Source of the DNA: JAYXXU01 sp049301135 | Lineage (GTDB): Bacteria > Pseudomonadota > Gammaproteobacteria > Pseudomonadales > Moraxellaceae | NCBI GenBank assembly: GCA_049301135.1 | Contig: JBAQKP010000065.1 | Coordinates: forward strand, 1-53,064 | Reading direction: 5' to 3' | Length of the DNA stretch: 53,064 bases | Part shown: piece by piece, positions 36,835 to 45,145 of the stretch | How the letters are laid out: every line of letters starts with the position of its first letter | How positions within the stretch are numbered: the first letter of the stretch is position 1 | Notes under the pieces: generated by a model | Databases searched by the model: none | The model's input: the letters and a program-made list of their open reading frames with translations, nothing else | What the model was told of the DNA's origin: nothing | Position numbers and translations under genes: made by a program

Positions 36835-36867
36835 AAAAAACCGCTCTGATTTCCGAGCGGTTTTTTT
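36835..36867. terminator. Bidirectional intrinsic terminator between DUF4394 gene and cynS
   Basis: An A run, CCGCTC, a short loop, GAGCGG and a run of seven T. It lies between two convergent genes and can serve both. Confidence 0.92.
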
Positions 36868-36899
36868 ACACAACAGCAGGATTAAAAAACCCAACTGAC

Positions 36900-37346
36900 T
36901 TACCACGTTTTATACGGCAAAAACTTACCATTTAAAGTTATCAGCACACGGTCGCCTTTTGGGTCTTCGATCTTGTCAATCTCCATCGAAAAATCAATCG
37001 CACTCATGATACCGTCACCAAATTTTTCCTGAATAATCGCCTTCATGGTGTCGCCATACACCCCAACCATTTCATACAAACGATATACCAGTGGATCGGT
37101 CGGTACGGCTTGCGTCCAGATTTTGGTCGGATACTGCTGAAGCTGCTTGGCAATACTGGCATCTAAGCCCAATACCTCACAGAGCGCTTGCGCATCGGCA
37201 GCGGGCATACTGTTCATGCCCAGACAGGCGGAGGCCACCCAGACAGGCGACTTGCCGATGGCTACACCTATCGCCTCCCATGTCAGATCTTTAGCACCTT
37301 TGGCGGCTAAAATAGTCTGGCTCAATGCAGTGGTATTTGGATTCAT
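36900..37346 (-). CDS. cynS: Cyanate hydratase (cyanase)
   Basis: A 148-residue-class protein, slightly shorter than E. coli CynS. It converts cyanate and bicarbonate to ammonia and two CO2. The catalytic residues are visible: Arg and Glu in VYRLYEMVGVYG and Ser in GDGIMSAIDFSM. The N-terminal helical domain reads LTWEAIGVAIGKSPVWVASACLGMNSMP. The ATG at 37346 has AGGAG seven bases upstream; the open frame runs 17 codons further. It is the last gene after the transporter and porin. No carbonic anhydrase gene (cynT) is adjacent. Confidence 0.96.
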   Translation of the reverse strand: MNPNTTALSQTILAAKGAKDLTWEAIGVAIGKSPVWVASACLGMNSMPAADAQALCEVLGLDASIAKQLQQYPTKIWTQAVPTDPLVYRLYEMVGVYGDTMKAIIQEKFGDGIMSAIDFSMEIDKIEDPKGDRVLITLNGKFLPYKTW

Positions 37347-37446
37347 TGACAGTCTCCTACAACATAACAGTGGATTTAAAAAACGGCATTTGCCCAAGTA
37401 GTTGCAGCAAATGCCGGTGCAAAAACAACGTCAATCAGTCCGCCTG

Positions 37447-38685
37447 TTAAAACTTATAATCGATCTGTAACCACAGTTTGCTGAGGTCTTGCTTCAGCAC
37501 GGCTGGCGTAGTGGCATCATCGCCGCCTTGATAGTGGGCGAGCTTGATTAATCCGGTCGTGTTGGGATTCAGCTTGCGACCTGCGCTCAGGTTGATCTCA
37601 TCGCCATAATGCGTGCTGCCCGCATCTGACTCAAAACGATGCAACGCCGCTGCCAGATTAAAGCCTGCGACTGCACCGCTGATTTTGATGTTGGTATCGA
37701 CCAGACCCGCCGCAGGCGTATTAATAAATTTATCTGCCCAACCATTGAACGCATGCAACGTGGCCAGCGGCGTGGCAAAACCAGACTCTAGGCTTTCTTG
37801 TTGCACACTGAGCTTGGCCTTGCCAAAGTCATAGCCCAGCATCACGCTATAATAATCAGCATCCGGCGCGGCGATTTTTGTACCATCAGCGTATTTTTGT
37901 TGCTGTGCGTAGGCCACGTCATACAGAACTTTGTCGGCTTTGCCATCAACATGAATCGAGGCATATTGACGACTGCGGTCGGTTTGCACGTTGGCTTGTA
38001 GTGCCAATTGGCCGATTTTTTCACGACCTTCTAAGCCCGCCCAAAACAAGCTGACATTGGCACCGATTGGCGTTTTGATTTTGGCATTGATCAGCGGCAG
38101 CCGAATATCACCGCTTTGACCGTTGATCATCGCGACTTGGGTTGCATAGGCCACTTGTAAATCCAGCCACGGTGCAAGTTCTTTGCTTTGATAACTCAGT
38201 GCATCAAACACTTGGTCGTTTTGCCGCCATGCCACATCACCGATGAAGCGGGCGTTATCCACCACGATCTTTTGCCGACCGAGTTTGGCGCCATAACCAC
38301 TAAAATACGCCTGATTGACGTCGGTTAATTCAGGATCAACCACCAGCGCGTATTTGACGTTGGGTTGTACTGTAGGAATGTTGTAGTTATCGACGATGGC
38401 GCGAATATCCTCGAACTCGACATAGGCTTTAATGCCTTGAATCGGCGCAGTTTCGTAACCCAGTACACTACGCACAGTCAGCGCGGTAGCGTTGTCGGCA
38501 GTCGTTGTGTCCTGCTCGACCAACTCCAAGCGTGGGCGAATCTGGATCACCGCTTTACCGCCTTTGAGTGCTTCAGTAAACACGTCAGCGGCATGACTCG
38601 GCATGCTCAAGACAGTCGCTGCGATTGCACTCGCCAATAGCGATGATGTGCGTAAAAAATGGTTTGGTGCAGTCGTTTTAAACAT
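37447..38685 (-). CDS. Outer membrane porin of the nitrate/cyanate operon
   Basis: A 412-residue protein with a signal peptide (LLASAIAATVLSMPSHAAD) and a mature part made of alternating strands. It ends in YKF with a terminal Phe as in porins. Motifs such as IQIRPRLELVEQD, ARFIGDVAWRQNDQVFDALSYQSK and KLGRQKIVVDN resemble alginate-export or OprD-like channels. GGGGGAG lies five bases before the ATG at 38685. It sits between the ABC importer and cynS in the same orientation, so it probably lets the imported anion cross the outer membrane. Confidence 0.82.
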   Translation of the reverse strand: MFKTTAPNHFLRTSSLLASAIAATVLSMPSHAADVFTEALKGGKAVIQIRPRLELVEQDTTTADNATALTVRSVLGYETAPIQGIKAYVEFEDIRAIVDNYNIPTVQPNVKYALVVDPELTDVNQAYFSGYGAKLGRQKIVVDNARFIGDVAWRQNDQVFDALSYQSKELAPWLDLQVAYATQVAMINGQSGDIRLPLINAKIKTPIGANVSLFWAGLEGREKIGQLALQANVQTDRSRQYASIHVDGKADKVLYDVAYAQQQKYADGTKIAAPDADYYSVMLGYDFGKAKLSVQQESLESGFATPLATLHAFNGWADKFINTPAAGLVDTNIKISGAVAGFNLAAALHRFESDAGSTHYGDEINLSAGRKLNPNTTGLIKLAHYQGGDDATTPAVLKQDLSKLWLQIDYKF

Positions 38686-38818
38686 GGTGTCTCCCCCGAA
38701 ACAACGATCAAAAAAAGCAATCAAAAACAGCAACAACTCAACATCGGGATGCACTGACCGAGTACCTTGTCAAAACTGACAAGGCAGGCACGGTCAATCG
38801 CGTTACAACAGGAAAAAC

Positions 38819-39652
38819 TTAGGCGGCTGGGCGTTTTTGGCGCTGGTACAAAAACTCCATCACTTGCGAGCGCAGGTGGTGGTAGTGCGGGTCATTGGCC
38901 AGTAGCAGCCGATCACGCGGATGCGGCAAATCGACCGTTAAAATTTCACCAATCGTGGCGGCGGGGCCATTGGTCATCATCACGATGCGGTCGGACAGCA
39001 ACACCGCCTCATCGACATCGTGGGTCACCATCACCGCAGTGGCATGGGTCTTTTGCACAATCCCGATCAGCTCATCTTGCAGGTGGGCGCGAGTCAGCGC
39101 ATCCAACGCACCAAAGGGCTCATCCAGCAGTAGCACTTGTGGCTGCATCGACAGTGCGCGCGCAATCCCGACCCGTTGCTTCATACCGCCGGACACTTCA
39201 TTCGGATATTTGTGCATCGCGTGCGACAGGCCAACCATGCTGAGTGCGGCTTCGGTGCGTTCCTTGAGTTGGGCTTTGTTTTCTTTGTCCGCAAACACCC
39301 GCTCGACCGCCAGATAGACATTGTCAAAGCAGGTCAACCACGGCAGCAACGAGTGGTTTTGGAACACTACTGCCCGCTCAGGGCCTGGCCCTGCGATTTC
39401 ACGACCATTACAAATCACATGGCCTTTGCTCGGCGTGGTTAAGCCTGCGATCAAGTTGAGCAAGGTCGATTTGCCACAACCCGAGTGGCCGATGAGGCTG
39501 ACAAACTCGCCTTTACTGACCTTGAGATTGATATCGCGTAACGCCTCAAACTCGCCTTTTTTGGTCTTAAAGCTCATACCCACTTGACCGACTTCAACGT
39601 AACCGTTCGTGCCGAGTGGCAATGTGGCATGAATTTCTAGGCTATCGCTCAT
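38819..39652 (-). CDS. nrtD: Nitrate/cyanate-type ABC transporter ATP-binding protein
   Basis: A 277-residue ABC ATPase. Walker A is GHSGCGKST, the signature is VSGGMKQRVGIARALS and Walker B is VLLLDEPFGALD. The Q-loop is VFQNHSLLPWLTC. It belongs to the NrtD/CynD/SsuB/TauB group. The ATG overlaps the permease stop by four bases. The cynS and nrtA context points to nitrate, nitrite or cyanate as substrate. Confidence 0.9.
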   Translation of the reverse strand: MSDSLEIHATLPLGTNGYVEVGQVGMSFKTKKGEFEALRDINLKVSKGEFVSLIGHSGCGKSTLLNLIAGLTTPSKGHVICNGREIAGPGPERAVVFQNHSLLPWLTCFDNVYLAVERVFADKENKAQLKERTEAALSMVGLSHAMHKYPNEVSGGMKQRVGIARALSMQPQVLLLDEPFGALDALTRAHLQDELIGIVQKTHATAVMVTHDVDEAVLLSDRIVMMTNGPAATIGEILTVDLPHPRDRLLLANDPHYHHLRSQVMEFLYQRQKRPAA

Positions 39653-40515
39653 GATGTCACCTCGCCGCGTGAAACAAGATTAGTGATCAGAATCAACACT
39701 TTTTCGAGTGCCAGACCGATCAGACCCACCACAAAAATCGCAATAATAATGTGTGCGACGTTCAGGTTATTCCACTCGTCCCAGACCCAGAAGCCCAAAC
39801 CGACACCGCCAGTCAGCATTTCAGCCGCCACGATCACCAGCCACGCCACGCCAATCGACAGACGAATACCGGTCAGCAAATACGGTAGGGTCGCTGGCAG
39901 CAAAATCTTGGTAAACACCTTCCATTCGGACAGACGCAGCACGCGTGCCACGTTCAGATAATCTTGAGGAATCTGCGACACACCCGCAGCGGTATTCAGA
40001 ATGATCGGCCAAATCGCACTGATAAAAATCACCCAAATCGACGCCGGTTCAGCCGCCTTAAACACCAAAAGTCCAATCGGCAGCCATGCCAACGGTGACA
40101 CTGGACGCAATAGCGAAATAATCGGCGCAAACATGTCACGAATAAACGCAAAGCGACCGATGATAAAACCAAGCGGAATGCCGACTGCTGCCGCCATGCC
40201 AAAGCCCATACCGACCCGACCGAGCGAGTACAGAATATTCCAGCCGATGCCCATGTCATTCGGACCGTTTTGGTAAAACGGATCAGCGAATAGCAGCAGC
40301 GCCGCCTGCCATGTCACCCAAGGATTGGGCAATTCGGTACGAAATTGACTCAAAATCGTCCATAAGCCCAAAAACACGGCGATCCCGATCAGCGGCGGAA
40401 TGGCGGTTTTGGCGCCACTCACCGCAAGCTGCGACACCCGTTCGGCACGCCAAGTGCTTGGACTGGCAATCACTTCGGATACTGACTCTTTCACCACGCT
40501 CACATCACTACTCAT
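39649..40515 (-). CDS. nrtB: Nitrate/cyanate-type ABC transporter permease
   Basis: A 288-residue inner membrane permease with about six hydrophobic segments and the coupling EAA-like region around DYLNVARVLRLSEWKVFTKI. LLRPVSPLAWLPIGLLVFKAAEPASIWVIF is typical of NrtB/CynB. AGGAG lies ahead of the ATG. It lies 62 bases downstream of the binding protein gene. Confidence 0.92.
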   Translation of the reverse strand: MSSDVSVVKESVSEVIASPSTWRAERVSQLAVSGAKTAIPPLIGIAVFLGLWTILSQFRTELPNPWVTWQAALLLFADPFYQNGPNDMGIGWNILYSLGRVGMGFGMAAAVGIPLGFIIGRFAFIRDMFAPIISLLRPVSPLAWLPIGLLVFKAAEPASIWVIFISAIWPIILNTAAGVSQIPQDYLNVARVLRLSEWKVFTKILLPATLPYLLTGIRLSIGVAWLVIVAAEMLTGGVGLGFWVWDEWNNLNVAHIIIAIFVVGLIGLALEKVLILITNLVSRGEVTS

Positions 40516-40577
40516 GATTCGACTCTCCTGTGTGGCATGGCAAGCGGTTGCTGTGCCACACGATTGATAAAGGCCAA

Positions 40578-41870
40578 TTACGCTTTAATCGCGAAACTAT
40601 CCGCATATGCAGCAGGATTCGTGCCGTCCCAGACTTTGCCATCCATCAAGCGACTGGAGCGTAGCGGTGAGGCAGGCACGGCCACTTTGACTTGGGTTGC
40701 AGCTTGCTTGTACAGATCGATCTGATTGACCTGTTTGGCAATCCCAATGTAATCCACATGCCGATTGATCAAGCCCCAACGCTTGTGTTGGGTCATGAAC
40801 CACATGCCATCAGACAGATACGGGAAGTTGGTTTTGCCGCCGTTGTGAAATTTCATCATGTTGCCATCGACCCACTTACGGCCTGCACCATTGTCGTACT
40901 GCCCCAAGAAACGCCCCATGATGGTCGCCTCTGGACAGTTGACGTAGCCTTTTTGCGCGATGATCTTGGCAACGCTGGCACGGTTTTTAAAATCGTCCAG
41001 ATAACGACAGGCCTCCAACACCGCCATCATTAGGGCGCGCGCGGTATTGGGATTTTGTTGGACGAAGGCACGGGTACAGCCCAGCACTTTTTCGGGATGA
41101 TTGACCCAGATATCTTGCGTGGTTGCTGCGGTAAAGCCGACGCCGGTTTCAATTGCCCGTGCATTCCACGGCTCACCGACGCAGAAGCCGTCCATGTTGC
41201 CGACCTGCATGTTGCTGACCATTTGTGGTGGTGGTACGACGATATTCTTCACGTCTTTGACTGGATTGACGCCGTTAGCGGCCAGCCAATAGTTCAACCA
41301 CATCGCATGCGTGCCGGTCGGAAAGGTCTGTGCAAAGGTCATTTGTTTGCCACTGGCAATGTATTTTTTCAGACCCGCACCGTTGGTCACGCCAGACTGA
41401 ATCAGCTTGTTGGCTAAGGTGATCGCCTGACCGTTGTTATTCAGGTTCATCAACACGGCCATTGGGGTGGCATTCGCGCCGATGCCGTTATTGACGCCGT
41501 ACATGAGGCCGTACAACACATGCGCCGCGTCTAATTCACCGTTGATCAACTTGTCGCGCACGCCTGCCCACGAGGCTTCTTTGGACAACTCAATGGTGAT
41601 GCCGTATTTTTTATCGAGTCCCAGCTTGCTGGCCATCACAATCGGTGCGCAATCGGTCAATGGAATAAAACCGACTTTGATATTGGTCTTTTCGGGCGCA
41701 TCTGATCCCGCAGCATATGCACTGCTCGATAGACTGAGCAAACCTGCGCTCGCAGCGCCTGCTGCACCCAATACCGCACTCTGCTGCAAAAACTGCCGAC
41801 GATTGGTGATCAAGATTGCGCCTGTTTCGGCACTCGTATCATCAGTCATATTGACGGGATCATGGCTCAT
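40578..41870 (-). CDS. nrtA: Nitrate/cyanate-type ABC transporter substrate-binding protein
   Basis: A 430-residue protein with a Tat signal: NRRQFLQQSAVLGAAGAASAG, with likely cleavage after SSAYA. The mature part is of the NrtA/CynA type: KTNIKVGFIPLTDCAPIVMASKLG, DAAHVLYGLMYGVNNG, MQVGNMDGFCVGEPWNARAI. The start is the ATG at 41870 with GGAG six bases upstream. It is the first gene of the operon and follows a long leader with ANTAR-type hairpins. Substrate specificity (nitrate, nitrite or cyanate) cannot be settled by reading; the following cynS suggests cyanate. Confidence 0.9.
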   Translation of the reverse strand: MSHDPVNMTDDTSAETGAILITNRRQFLQQSAVLGAAGAASAGLLSLSSSAYAAGSDAPEKTNIKVGFIPLTDCAPIVMASKLGLDKKYGITIELSKEASWAGVRDKLINGELDAAHVLYGLMYGVNNGIGANATPMAVLMNLNNNGQAITLANKLIQSGVTNGAGLKKYIASGKQMTFAQTFPTGTHAMWLNYWLAANGVNPVKDVKNIVVPPPQMVSNMQVGNMDGFCVGEPWNARAIETGVGFTAATTQDIWVNHPEKVLGCTRAFVQQNPNTARALMMAVLEACRYLDDFKNRASVAKIIAQKGYVNCPEATIMGRFLGQYDNGAGRKWVDGNMMKFHNGGKTNFPYLSDGMWFMTQHKRWGLINRHVDYIGIAKQVNQIDLYKQAATQVKVAVPASPLRSSRLMDGKVWDGTNPAAYADSFAIKA

Positions 41871-41905
41871 AACAAACTCCAAGCAGCATCGTTGCTGTTT
41901 TAAAT

Positions 41906-41936
41906 AAAAAACGCCCATACCGCTGCTGCGGTATGG
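41906..41936 (-). terminator. Leader terminator before nrtA
   Basis: On the minus strand, CCATACCG, loop CAGCAG, CGGTATGG, then GCG and a run of six T. It is a strong intrinsic terminator placed between the sigma-54 promoter and nrtA. Its 5' arm shares CCA (41934-41936) with hairpin P2, so the two structures exclude each other. Confidence 0.88.
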
Positions 41937-41949
41937 ACGCCATTGTCCA
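41934..41949 (-). promoter_or_regulatory. ANTAR-type hairpin P2 in nrtA leader
   Basis: On the minus strand, TGGAC, hexaloop AATGGC, GTCCA. Loop position 1 is A and position 4 is G, the two bases recognised by ANTAR-domain proteins such as NasR. The 3' arm overlaps the terminator stem, as expected for an antiterminator. Confidence 0.75.
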
Positions 41950-42001
41950 AATTTGACTATTGATTGATGCACGCACCGTAGCCAAACAAAACCAAACTGT
42001 T

Positions 42002-42019
42002 ACACCCATCATTGGATGT
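42002..42019 (-). promoter_or_regulatory. ANTAR-type hairpin P1 in nrtA leader
   Basis: On the minus strand, ACATCC, hexaloop AATGAT, GGGTGT (six pairs, one G-U). Loop position 1 is A and position 4 is G. It begins about two bases after the predicted transcription start at 42021. Confidence 0.72.
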
Positions 42020-42031
42020 CTTCTTAGACAA

Positions 42032-42048
42032 TGCAGAATGCGTGCCAA
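42032..42048 (-). promoter_or_regulatory. Sigma-54 promoter of the nrtABD-porin-cynS operon
   Basis: On the minus strand, TTGGCACG, four bases, CTGCA. The -24 box is a perfect match and the -12 box has one mismatch to TTGCW. The predicted start is 42021. Only partial NtrC-like half-sites (TGCAC, GCACCA) are visible near 42150-42165. Confidence 0.82.
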
Positions 42049-42292
42049 CTTCTAAAATAAATTCAACTCAATGTTTTTTATAAATTTAAAAAAATATCAT
42101 CGGCAGGCAACGTGCCCTGCTCCGTGCATCAGCCACGCCTTAATCTGATGCACTCGCACCATAACGCATCCAGCAACTGTGCCAAAACTGCTCGAATTTG
42201 CTACGGCAACAGGCTCACCCGCACGGGTCAATCGGTTTTTTCGGATGATTTGCGGCACAATCCGCACTGAGTTGCACCAATTCGGAAGAGAG

Positions 42293-42877
42293 ATGATGGT
42301 AGAGGGTACAGCTTTAGCGCATTCATCCACATGTAGCGGGATTATTTTGGCCGGTGGACAAGGCTCGCGCATGGGCGGCGTTGATAAGGGTTGGGTTGAA
42401 TGGCAGGGCTTGCCATTGATTCAACACGTCATCCAGCGACTCGCGCCACAGGTCGATGATCTGGTGATCAGTGCCAATCGCTCACTCGAGCAATATCAAG
42501 CGCTGGGGCATCCGGTAGTCGCGGATCACCTGCCCGATTTCTCAGGGCCTTTGGCTGGGATTGCCGCCGCACTGGCGGTCTGTCGGCACGATTGGGCATT
42601 GGTCGTGGCGTGTGATTGTCCGTTGTTGCCGTTGCATCTCGGTCAGACGCTGCGTGATGCACACCCCAACGCCCTGCTAAGACTGGTACATGACGGCACA
42701 CATTTACAGCCGTTATTTATGTTGCTACACCGGCAACTGTTGCCCAGCTTGCAACAGGCACTCGCCCAGCAACAGTATAAAGTCGGGCAATGGGCACGCG
42801 CGCAGTCTCCACAGATTGTGCAGATCACCACGCCTGCGGCCTTTGTCAATTTCAATACACGGGCTGACTTGAGCTAG
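42293..42877 (+). CDS. mobA: Molybdenum cofactor guanylyltransferase
   Basis: A protein of about 194 residues that transfers GMP from GTP to molybdopterin. The nucleotide loop is IILAGGQGSRMGGVDKGWV, and DHLPDFSGPLAGIAAAL, VVACDCPLLPLHL and FVNFNTRADL near the end are typical of MobA. The first ATG of the pair at 42293/42296 follows GGAAGAGAG. The frame is open upstream, into the nrtA control region, but has no family similarity there. It is divergent from nrtA. Bis-MGD is needed by assimilatory nitrate reductases, which fits a nitrogen theme. Confidence 0.93.
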   Translation: MMVEGTALAHSSTCSGIILAGGQGSRMGGVDKGWVEWQGLPLIQHVIQRLAPQVDDLVISANRSLEQYQALGHPVVADHLPDFSGPLAGIAAALAVCRHDWALVVACDCPLLPLHLGQTLRDAHPNALLRLVHDGTHLQPLFMLLHRQLLPSLQQALAQQQYKVGQWARAQSPQIVQITTPAAFVNFNTRADLS

Positions 42878-42978
42878 CGGCTGCACAGCCTTGATTCTAT
42901 AAGATGGGCGACCACGCTTGGCTGTCGTCACGACCTGCCCGCTCTGGTGCAAAAGTGTAAAAAAATAGACTGATTACA

Positions 42979-43006
42979 TTGCTATTTCATCAAGGCTGGG
43001 TAGTAT
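42979..43006 (+). promoter_or_regulatory. Possible sigma-70 promoter of the ter locus
   Basis: TTGCTA (42979-42984), 16 bases, TAGTAT (43001-43006). Both boxes match the consensus only partly. It lies 80 bases before the first ter gene. Confidence 0.3.
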
Positions 43007-43085
43007 CAAACGGGTAAACAAATCGGCTGACTTGAGTTCAGCGACCACCAGATTTTTAAAACGATTGATTTAGGACGTGGTATCT

Positions 43086-44312
43086 ATGGAACTGACCATC
43101 GGCGCGAACACCGCCATCCCCACCGATCAGCTTGAACTCCAATTGCGCATCGTTCCACGTAGCGGCGCAGTCGCGACCGTGGATGTGTCGGCCTATGCGT
43201 TAGCCGAGGCCAGCCAAAAAGTGCGTGGCGACCAAGACATGATTTTTTATGGGCAACTGCGGCATGCCTCTGGCGCGATTGAACTGCAACAAATTGATCC
43301 GCACAACAGTCGGTTTATGCTCAAGTTGCCGCAAGTCGATGCCACACTCGGCAAAATCGCCTTCACTGCGGCGATGGAACAAGCCGGACAGACCTTTAAT
43401 AGCATCGAAAAAATCGAACTTAAACTACTGCATAACGGCCAAACCTTGGCACACGCGCAACTCGACGGTCAAGGCCGTTCTGAAGCTGCCTTGATTCTGG
43501 GTGAATGCTATCGTCGTAATGGTACATGGAAATTTCGCCTGATTGGGCAAGGCTTTAATGGTGGCTTAAAACCGCTGGCCGAGCATTTTGGCGTGGTGAT
43601 TGCTGATGCGCCGCCGGTCGCTGCGCCAACTGTTTCAGTGCAAAAACCCAGCACGCCAGTCCCAGCCGCTGCACCAAAAGTTTCTTTAAGCAAAGTCAGT
43701 CTGGACAAAAACAACCGTCAAGTCAGCCTCGAAAAAACCGGCGCAGGCTTTGGTGAAATCAAAATCAACTTGAACTGGAATAAATCCGGCGCACCGGCGG
43801 CCGCTGCGAAGACTGGATTTTTTGCCAAGCTGCTGCCGACCAGCACAAAAGGCATTGATTTAGACCTTGGCTGTCTGTACGAATTGCAAAATGGTGACCG
43901 CTCGATTGTGCAAGCCCTCGGCAATATGTTCGGTGATTTTAATCGCGCCCCGTTTATCCAACTGTCCGGTGATGACCGGACTGGCGCAGTCTCCGATGGC
44001 GAATGGATGCGCATCAACGGCCAACACTGGGCGCAAGTGAAACGCGTGATTATTTACGCCTTTATCTACGAAGGTGTCCCCAACTGGGCAGCCACCGATG
44101 CCGTGATCACCATCTATGTGCCGAACCAACCGCCGATTGAGATTGCATTGACTGAAGGTGACTCGGGTAAATCGCTGTGTGGCGTGGTCTTGCTGGAAAA
44201 TCGCGGCGGCAGCATCCATGTGTCGCGTGAAGTGCGTTATTTTACCAGCCAAAAACCCCTCGATGAGCATTATGGCTGGGGCTTGCGCTGGAGTAAGGGT
44301 AGTAAAGACTAA
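43086..44312 (+). CDS. terA: TerA-like tellurium resistance/stress protein
   Basis: A 408-residue protein of two TerD-superfamily parts. The first (residues 1-170) has the TerD fold pattern and ends with the usual ALILGECYRRNGTWKFRLIGQGFNGGL, but it lacks the GDN.TG..GDGDDE acidic cluster that binds calcium in TerD. A Pro/Ala linker follows (about 175-225). The second part, with FIQLSGDDRTGAVSDGEWMRING and VIIYAFIYEGVPNW, matches TerA. This two-part layout and length are those of TerA. The start is the ATG at 43086. It opens the ter locus. Confidence 0.85.
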   Translation: MELTIGANTAIPTDQLELQLRIVPRSGAVATVDVSAYALAEASQKVRGDQDMIFYGQLRHASGAIELQQIDPHNSRFMLKLPQVDATLGKIAFTAAMEQAGQTFNSIEKIELKLLHNGQTLAHAQLDGQGRSEAALILGECYRRNGTWKFRLIGQGFNGGLKPLAEHFGVVIADAPPVAAPTVSVQKPSTPVPAAAPKVSLSKVSLDKNNRQVSLEKTGAGFGEIKINLNWNKSGAPAAAAKTGFFAKLLPTSTKGIDLDLGCLYELQNGDRSIVQALGNMFGDFNRAPFIQLSGDDRTGAVSDGEWMRINGQHWAQVKRVIIYAFIYEGVPNWAATDAVITIYVPNQPPIEIALTEGDSGKSLCGVVLLENRGGSIHVSREVRYFTSQKPLDEHYGWGLRWSKGSKD

Positions 44313-44393
44313 GTTTTTTTAACACTCGAGCGTTTTGATCATTAACAGACATCGAGATTTTTCAACTCTGTAGGAAAACAGGAGTAACAACAA

Positions 44394-44969
44394 ATGGCAA
44401 TTTCACTGGGCAAAGGCGGCAATTTATCGCTGACCAAAACCGATCCAAGCCTGAGCAAAATTTTAGTCGGTTTGGGTTGGGATGAGCGAGCGACTGATGG
44501 CAATGATTTTGACTTAGACGCCAGTGCGTTTTTGTTGAATAGCAGCGGTAAAGTCCGTAGCGACGCCGATTTTATTTTTTATAACCAGTTGCGCTCGGCT
44601 GAAGGCTCAGTCGAACACACCGGTGACAATCGCAGCGGCCAAGGCGATGGCGATGATGAGTCGGTCAAAGTCGATCTGTCGCGGGTGCCTGCCGATGTGG
44701 ACAAAATCGTGATTACCGTCACCATCCACGATGCCGATGCCCGCCGCCAAAACTTCGGTCAAGTCGCCAATGCGTTTATTCGCGTGGTGAACGACGTGAC
44801 CGGCCAAGAAGTAGTGCGCTTTGATTTGGCCGAAGACTACTCGACCGAAACTGCGATGGTGTTTGGCGAGTTGTATCGTCATAACGGCGAGTGGAAATTC
44901 CGTGCGGTCGGGCAAGGCTATGCCGGTGGACTCGGTGCCATGTGTCGGCAGTTTGGGATTAGCATTTAA
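44394..44969 (+). CDS. terD: TerD family protein
   Basis: A 191-residue protein very close to TerD. It has LVGLGWDERATDGNDFDLDASAFLL, the acidic cluster GDNRSGQGDGDDE, VDKIVITVTIHDADARRQNFGQV and the end block MVFGELYRHNGEWKFRAVGQGY. TerD binds calcium and takes part in the ter stress response (tellurite, phage and colicin resistance). AGGAG precedes the ATG. It lies 81 bases after the TerA-like gene. Confidence 0.95.
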   Translation: MAISLGKGGNLSLTKTDPSLSKILVGLGWDERATDGNDFDLDASAFLLNSSGKVRSDADFIFYNQLRSAEGSVEHTGDNRSGQGDGDDESVKVDLSRVPADVDKIVITVTIHDADARRQNFGQVANAFIRVVNDVTGQEVVRFDLAEDYSTETAMVFGELYRHNGEWKFRAVGQGYAGGLGAMCRQFGISI

Positions 44970-44977
44970 GCCAATCC

Positions 44978-45009
44978 TAGACGTCTGCTGTTTTAGACAC
45001 CTGCTGTTA
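44978..45009. repeat. Tandem 16-base repeat upstream of the TerC-like gene
   Basis: TAGACGTCTGCTGTTT (44978-44993) is followed directly by TAGACACCTGCTGTTA (44994-45009); 13 of 16 bases agree. It lies in the 176-base gap before the TerC-like gene. No function is evident. Confidence 0.5.
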
Positions 45010-45145
45010 AAGCACGGCATAGCAGTGTTGTGTCGTGCCGAATTGCTGCTCATCTGATCGCTGCCAGCGGTCACTCACAAGATCATGCTTGTCAAGCAGT
45101 GGCGAATATGATCAATTGCGCCATCTTTAACAGATAAGGGATGTT

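Noticed and set aside
42293..42877. mobA as proof of a nitrate reductase cluster here
   Set aside because: No nitrate or nitrite reductase gene is in the window; MobA serves several molybdoenzymes, so it gives only weak support for nitrate as the transported ion.
44978..45009. Tandem 16-base repeat as an operator for the TerC-like gene
   Set aside because: Only two imperfect direct copies, about 140 bases from the gene and without a promoter between them; kept as a repeat only.
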